Positions 60,329 to 64,000 of a stretch of 64,000 nt of DNA are shown in pieces. Position 1 is the stretch's first letter, and every line of letters starts with the position of its first letter. Both the position numbers and the translations under genes were made by a program. Source of the DNA: Arthrobacter sp. StoSoilB22 (GTDB taxonomy: Bacteria; Actinomycetota; Actinomycetes; Actinomycetales; Micrococcaceae); assembly GCF_019977315.1 (NCBI RefSeq), contig NZ_AP024652.1, positions 4,490,427-4,554,426 of the forward strand. The letters run 5' to 3'. The notes below the pieces were generated by a model. It worked only from the letters and a program-made list of their open reading frames with translations, was not told the DNA's origin and did not search any database.

Positions 60329-60979
60329 CTACGCCGTCTTTCCGGGCTTGTTGACGATGATCCTCACCACGGTGGTGGGTTCCTCCAAAAGCTCCTGTCC
60401 GCAAACCACAACTGACGTGTCCACGCCACCGAGTTTGCGGATAACTTTCCTGGCCTTCTCGATCTCTTCACCGGCACTGCGTCCCTTGATGGCAACAACT
60501 TCGCCGTGGCCATTCAGAAGGGGGATAGTGAGACCGGCCAAGTTGGAAAGCGCAGAAACGGCCCGGGCGGTCACAACATCCGCGTCCACCATTCCAACTG
60601 CCAGCTCAGCCCGCGTCCTCATGATGGTGACGTTGTTCAAGCCGAGGTCATCCACCACTTCCTGGAGCCAAATGACACGCCGTTCCAGCGGTTCGATCAA
60701 TGTCAGTTCAAGGTCCGGGCGGGCAATGGCAAGGCAAAGGCCTGGAAGGCCTGCACCGGATCCGACGTCGGCAACGTGGCTGTCCATGGCGATGGCGGAC
60801 TCAATAACTGCACAGTTCAGGACATGGCGGCTCCACAGACGTGGAATCTCGCGCGGCCCTATGAGCCCACGCTCGGTACCCGATGTAGCCAAGTGTTCCA
60901 CGTAACGCTTGGCAAGATCCAAGCGCTCCCCAAAAATCTTCTCTGCCGCTTCCAGTTCAGCTGCGGTGATTTCTACCAT
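60329..60979 (-). CDS. rsmG: 16S rRNA (guanine527-N7)-methyltransferase
   Basis: 216 residues with the RsmG pattern: EKIFGERLDLAKRYVEHLA, RLWSRHVLNCAVI, SAM-binding VADVGSGAGLPGLCLAIARPDLELTLIEPLERR, and VTARAVSALSNLAGL. Methylates G527 of 16S rRNA. Sits between parA and jag as in most actinobacteria; 6 bp after the jag stop. Confidence 0.97.
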   Translation of the reverse strand: MVEITAAELEAAEKIFGERLDLAKRYVEHLATSGTERGLIGPREIPRLWSRHVLNCAVIESAIAMDSHVADVGSGAGLPGLCLAIARPDLELTLIEPLERRVIWLQEVVDDLGLNNVTIMRTRAELAVGMVDADVVTARAVSALSNLAGLTIPLLNGHGEVVAIKGRSAGEEIEKARKVIRKLGGVDTSVVVCGQELLEEPTTVVRIIVNKPGKTA

Positions 60980-60985
60980 GAGCTG

Positions 60986-61537
60986 CTAGTCGGCCGAAAC
61001 GACGATGTGGCGGCCAGCGCCTTCGCCTTCGGACTCGGAGACGTATCCGAGGTCAGCAACGACGTCGTGGACGATCTTGCGCTCGTAAGCACTCATCGGC
61101 TCCAGGGCCACAGTTCCGCCATCAGCCTTGACCTTGGCCACGGCATCCTCGGCAATCTTCTGGAGCACGCCAGCGCGTTCCTTACGGTAGCCGTTGATAT
61201 CCAGGACGAGGCGGGAACGGCTCTCCGTAGCAGACAGAACCGAAAGGCGGGCCAGTTCCTGCAATGCTTCCAGGACTTCTCCGTCGCGTCCTACGAGGCT
61301 GTCCAAGGCAGCAGACTCTTCATCAGCACCGATGGAGATGTATGTGCGCCCGTTGCGGACCTCGATGTCGATGTCGCCGTCGATGTCGGCGATATCCAAG
61401 AGTTCCTCAAGGTAATCGGCGGCAATGTCGCCTTCCTCTTCCAAGCGGCTGGCCGTCTTGGACTGGGTCTCTTCCGTGGAGACTTCCTGCTCCTCAGTCA
61501 CAGGGACAATAACTTCTTCAGTGCTCTCGGCAGACAT
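60986..61537 (-). CDS. jag: Jag/KhpB-like RNA-binding protein (KH + R3H)
   Basis: 183 residues: acidic Glu/Thr/Val-rich N-terminus (1-35), KH domain with ALDSLVGRDGEVLEALQELARL near residue 85, and C-terminal R3H domain (SAYERKIVHDVVADLGYVSESEGEGAGRHIVV). RNA-binding protein linked to cell-wall growth control in other Gram-positives. Its start touches the yidC stop at 61537, so the genes are coupled. Confidence 0.95.
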   Translation of the reverse strand: MSAESTEEVIVPVTEEQEVSTEETQSKTASRLEEEGDIAADYLEELLDIADIDGDIDIEVRNGRTYISIGADEESAALDSLVGRDGEVLEALQELARLSVLSATESRSRLVLDINGYRKERAGVLQKIAEDAVAKVKADGGTVALEPMSAYERKIVHDVVADLGYVSESEGEGAGRHIVVSAD

Positions 61538-62514
61538 TACTTCTTCTTCCTGTTCTTACGTTGTGGCTGGACGCGCTGAGCCCTGATTTCGGCGGCTGCC
61601 GCAGCAGCAGCTTCGGCTTCTGCGGCGGCGTCCGCGGTCTTCTTGCCACCCAGCAGGGGCGGGAGGCCCTTGGCGGCACGGCGCTCCTCCAGTGCCTTAG
61701 CGGCGGGGGAACCCGGGGTGGGCATACGGCGGATGACGAAGAACTGCTGGCCCATGGTCCACAAGTTGGTGGTGGTCCAGTAGATAAGGACACCGATGGG
61801 GAAGTTGATGCCACCGATACCGAACACGAGCGGCAGGATGTAAAGCATCATTTTCTGCTGGCGCATGAACGGGCTGGCCATGGCCTCTTCGGACATGTTC
61901 TTGGCCATGATCTGCTTCTGCGTGATGAACTGCGAGGCCGTCATGGCAACGATCATCACGATGGAGAGAATCCAGACTGCAACCTCGTTGCCACCGGCAC
62001 CACCGTGAAGCAGGGAAGCAGACAGCGGGGCACCGAAGATGCTGGATTCGTCGAACTGGACAACCTGGTCGGCGCTCATTGCCCCGATGCCCTTGCCGCT
62101 GTTGCGGGCCGCGGTGATACCGGACAGCACCTGGAACAGCGCGAAGAAGAACGGCATCTGGATCAGCATCGGCAAACATGCCGAGAACGGGTTGGTCCCG
62201 TGCTTCTTGTAGAGAGCCATCTGCTCCTGCGCCATGGCCTGGCGGGAGAGCTGATCGGTCTTGCCCTTGTATTTGGTCTGAAGTTTCTTCAGGTCAGGCT
62301 GGAGCAGCTGCATGCCGCGCTGGGCTTTGATCTGCTTGACGAAGACAGGAATCAGGGCGGCACGGATCACCAACACGAGGCCGATGATGGACAGAGTCCA
62401 CGTCCAGCCGTTCGCGGCGGGCAGGCCAATGAAGCTCAGTCCCTCGTGGAAGCCAACCATGATGATTGACACCAGCCACTTGAACGGAAACATGATTGTT
62501 TCAAAGAAGTCCAT
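61537..62514 (-). CDS. yidC: Membrane protein insertase YidC
   Basis: 325 residues, Gram-positive short form without the large periplasmic domain. The core TWTLSIIGLVLVIRAALIPVFVKQIKAQRGMQLLQPDLKKLQTKYKG and YKKHGTNPFSACLPMLIQMPFFFALFQVL are diagnostic; a conserved basic residue lies in the groove at VIRAAL. C-terminal tail is Ala/Lys-rich and binds ribosomes in homologs. Inserts membrane proteins alone or with SecYEG. Confidence 0.97.
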   Translation of the reverse strand: MDFFETIMFPFKWLVSIIMVGFHEGLSFIGLPAANGWTWTLSIIGLVLVIRAALIPVFVKQIKAQRGMQLLQPDLKKLQTKYKGKTDQLSRQAMAQEQMALYKKHGTNPFSACLPMLIQMPFFFALFQVLSGITAARNSGKGIGAMSADQVVQFDESSIFGAPLSASLLHGGAGGNEVAVWILSIVMIVAMTASQFITQKQIMAKNMSEEAMASPFMRQQKMMLYILPLVFGIGGINFPIGVLIYWTTTNLWTMGQQFFVIRRMPTPGSPAAKALEERRAAKGLPPLLGGKKTADAAAEAEAAAAAAAEIRAQRVQPQRKNRKKK

Positions 62515-62530
62515 ACGATATCCCTATTCG

Positions 62531-62953
62531 TTAGGCCGCAGAGCGGCCTTCTTCATCAGCCTGAACAGCCAGGAACTGGTCCGGATTGTTCAGTACAACA
62601 ATTGTGGGCGTCCGGCCTTCAGGCCAATGACGGTGGCCGGCGGGGACGTGGTCCACTCCACCGGCATTCCAAGGATGACATTTGGCGAGCCTTTTGGCTG
62701 CGAGCCAGCTGCCCTTCACGGCGCCATGCACCGTTACTGCTTCCAGCGCATATGCGGAGCAGGAGGGAAAGAAACGGCAAACCTGGCCGTACAGGGGCGA
62801 GATGACCTTGCGGTACGTCTTCAGTAAAAGAATGAGGATGTTGCGGGGCAGCTCCCAGAGGAACATACCTACCGCCGCCGGAAGGCTCCTATGCGGAACC
62901 TTGCCGGAGGGGTCGTTTGAGGAAGGAACGACGGCGGTGCTTATGTCATGCAC
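62531..62953 (-). CDS. yidD: YidD membrane insertion efficiency factor
   Basis: Core ILLLKTYRKVISPLYGQVCRFFPSCSAYALEAV with the conserved RFFPSCSAYA and HPWNAGGVDHVP segments. I place the start at GTG 62953, which overlaps the rnpA stop by 8 bp; it gives a 140-residue product with an unusual N-terminal extension of about 30 residues. ATG 62869 (MFLWELPRN) would give the normal family length. Located between rnpA and yidC as expected. Confidence 0.9.
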   Translation of the reverse strand: MHDISTAVVPSSNDPSGKVPHRSLPAAVGMFLWELPRNILILLLKTYRKVISPLYGQVCRFFPSCSAYALEAVTVHGAVKGSWLAAKRLAKCHPWNAGGVDHVPAGHRHWPEGRTPTIVVLNNPDQFLAVQADEEGRSAA

Positions 62954-63356
62954 GCGGTGTCCCTTCCGTAGTGGTGCCGTTGTGTTCAGTCGAAGCGTTG
63001 CGTGGACCTGAGCCACTCAATCGCTTCGTCGTCACTGCCAGTGCGGCGTTGTAGTCCGAGAGCAGCTGCTCCCAGCTGGCTGTTGCAGCTGCGGGCAGCG
63101 CCCGGACTACTACCGCCAGACCCGTTCCATGCGTGTGCAAGGACAGGGCGCCTGCTTCTCTCAGTCTCCTCTTAACGAGGTTCCTGGTCACGGCGTTCCC
63201 GACGGCTTTGGAGACAATGAAGCCGATTCGACTCGGCTCCCCGGCCCCTATAGAGGCCGTATATAACACTAAGTTCCGGCGTCCATTGCGGACGCCGGAA
63301 CGTACAGTTGTTGAAAAGTCGGTAGACGTCCGCAGACGGTTAGGGGTGGCTAGCAC
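62946..63356 (-). CDS. rnpA: Ribonuclease P protein component
   Basis: 136 residues with the RnpA signature FIVSKAVGNAVTRNLVKRRLREA (about 47-69) and N-terminal NRLRTSTDFSTTVRSG. A disordered tail (GSGPRNASTEHNGTTTEGT) ends it. Starts at GTG 63356 without a clear ribosome binding site. Binds the RNase P RNA for tRNA 5' processing; pairs with rpmH 41 bp upstream. Confidence 0.96.
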   Translation of the reverse strand: MLATPNRLRTSTDFSTTVRSGVRNGRRNLVLYTASIGAGEPSRIGFIVSKAVGNAVTRNLVKRRLREAGALSLHTHGTGLAVVVRALPAAATASWEQLLSDYNAALAVTTKRLSGSGPRNASTEHNGTTTEGTPRA

Positions 63357-63397
63357 CGTCGAACCCGCAAAAAGACCCTGACCGACAAGTCAGTTAT

Positions 63398-63535
63398 TTA
63401 CGCCGACAGTTCGACGCGGCCCTTGCCGCGACGGGCAGCCAGGATGGCGCGGCCGGCACGGGTGCGCATACGAAGGCGGAAGCCGTGCTTCTTGGCCCGA
63501 CGGCGGTTATTCGGCTGAAAAGTCCGCTTGCTCAC
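63398..63535 (-). CDS. rpmH: 50S ribosomal protein bL34
   Basis: 45 residues, below the usual length cutoff. Starts GTG 63535 (MSKRTFQPNNRRRAKKHGF) and ends ARRGKGRVELSA. Strongly basic and typical of L34. First gene of the rpmH-rnpA-yidD-yidC-jag-rsmG block; its promoter lies in the dnaA-side intergenic region. Confidence 0.98.
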   Translation of the reverse strand: MSKRTFQPNNRRRAKKHGFRLRMRTRAGRAILAARRGKGRVELSA

Positions 63536-64000
63536 GTTAGTTACTCCAGTGGATCAAAGGTGCGCCCACCCGATCAAAAAAGGGGAAGAACTGGCCGACG
63601 CTAAGTTTTGTATGTGCCTGCCGCCGTTGCCTTCCGCACGGTGAACGTACGGAGTTACAACTGATCTCAAAAGCGGACACAAAGGACTTCACAACGTTAG
63701 GGCAAAAAGGCACCCCCAGTCAAACCGGGAGCCTTCTGCGGGGCTATCCACAGCTGTGCCCAACCGTGGTTCCCAGCCTGTGGATGAAGTGGCTCACAGG
63801 CCGCTTTCCGGAACAACAACGGTGTAATTATCCACAGGCAACTTCCCAGCTATCTTCTAGCGATTTCATCCCCTAGAGTGGCTCAGTAGCCCAATGTCCA
63901 CCCGCTGTGTATAACTCTGTGGATTATCGCCCAGAACAGCGCCGCCGGAGAGACTTCGGCTGCCAGCAACGCCGGCAAGCAAGTATTTAGGAACTGATTG
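63536..64000. promoter_or_regulatory. oriC-side intergenic region with DnaA boxes (dnaA expected just outside the window)
   Basis: No gene in these 465 bp. DnaA-like boxes: CTATCCACA 63744-63752, TGTGGATGA 63779-63787, perfect TTATCCACA 63828-63836, TGTGTATAA 63906-63914 and TGTGGATTA 63918-63926; the last two are spaced by 12 bp. The region must also hold divergent promoters for rpmH and dnaA. By actinobacterial gene order the main unwinding region may lie on either side of dnaA, so only part of the origin is visible. Confidence 0.75.

Overview
The window is chromosomal DNA from a high-GC Gram-positive bacterium. Gene content and protein style point to Micrococcaceae, most likely the Arthrobacter / Paenarthrobacter / Pseudarthrobacter group (inferred from the sequence alone). 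It ends in the conserved actinobacterial origin block: pcnA, a NUDIX gene, murJ, trxB, trxA, then parB, parA, rsmG, jag, yidC, yidD, rnpA and rpmH. The last 460 bases carry DnaA boxes and must lie just upstream of dnaA.

Layout. 0-2 kb: end of a membrane protein, a PhzF-like enzyme and a DUF1801 protein. 2-4 kb: rpsF-ssb-rpsR-rplI with a structured RNA leader that hides the rpsF ribosome binding site. 4-9.5 kb: YnfA protein, tRNA-Leu(GAG), small membrane proteins, an amino acid permease, an M18 aminopeptidase and a Tat-type intradiol dioxygenase-like lipoprotein. 9.7-19.8 kb: an amino acid catabolic island. 19.9-23.7 kb and 36-40 kb: two modules that each pair a two-component system with an ABC exporter. 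23.9-35.9 kb: a lipid kinase/PAP2 fusion, a second PAP2 protein, an MFS transporter with its DeoR regulator, an ABC-F protein, a class B penicillin-binding lipoprotein and a large secreted GH31 enzyme. 40-43.3 kb: a CrtI-like oxidoreductase, a GT87-like membrane protein and a 46-residue protein with a very strong ribosome binding site. 43.9-52 kb: the pcnA-to-trxA block. 52.2-57.8 kb: a gene-free interval. 57.9-64 kb: segregation, ribosome and membrane-insertion genes next to oriC.

Two things stand out. First, the 5.7 kb between trxA and parB has no credible gene and is closed at both ends by terminators pointing inward. It carries ten ParB-binding (parS) sites and two arrays of DnaA-like boxes spaced at exactly 12 bp (three boxes at 55112-55144, four at 55444-55488). 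It looks like a compact centromere combined with a DnaA-binding element. Second, the genes at 11.7-19.8 kb (permease, racemase of broad-specificity type, homoserine dehydrogenase, aldehyde dehydrogenase, aspartase, Lrp and IclR regulators) fit a pathway running the aspartate family backwards: homoserine to aspartate semialdehyde to aspartate to fumarate plus ammonia.

Other points: the mycobacterial MviN fusion (MurJ + pseudokinase + sugar-binding-like domain) appears here as two adjacent genes. A stand-alone NIF3/CutA-like domain protein overlaps a cyclase-family hydrolase gene. A family of about 65-bp palindromes sits at gene ends in three places. I see no CRISPR array, insertion sequence, prophage or rRNA.
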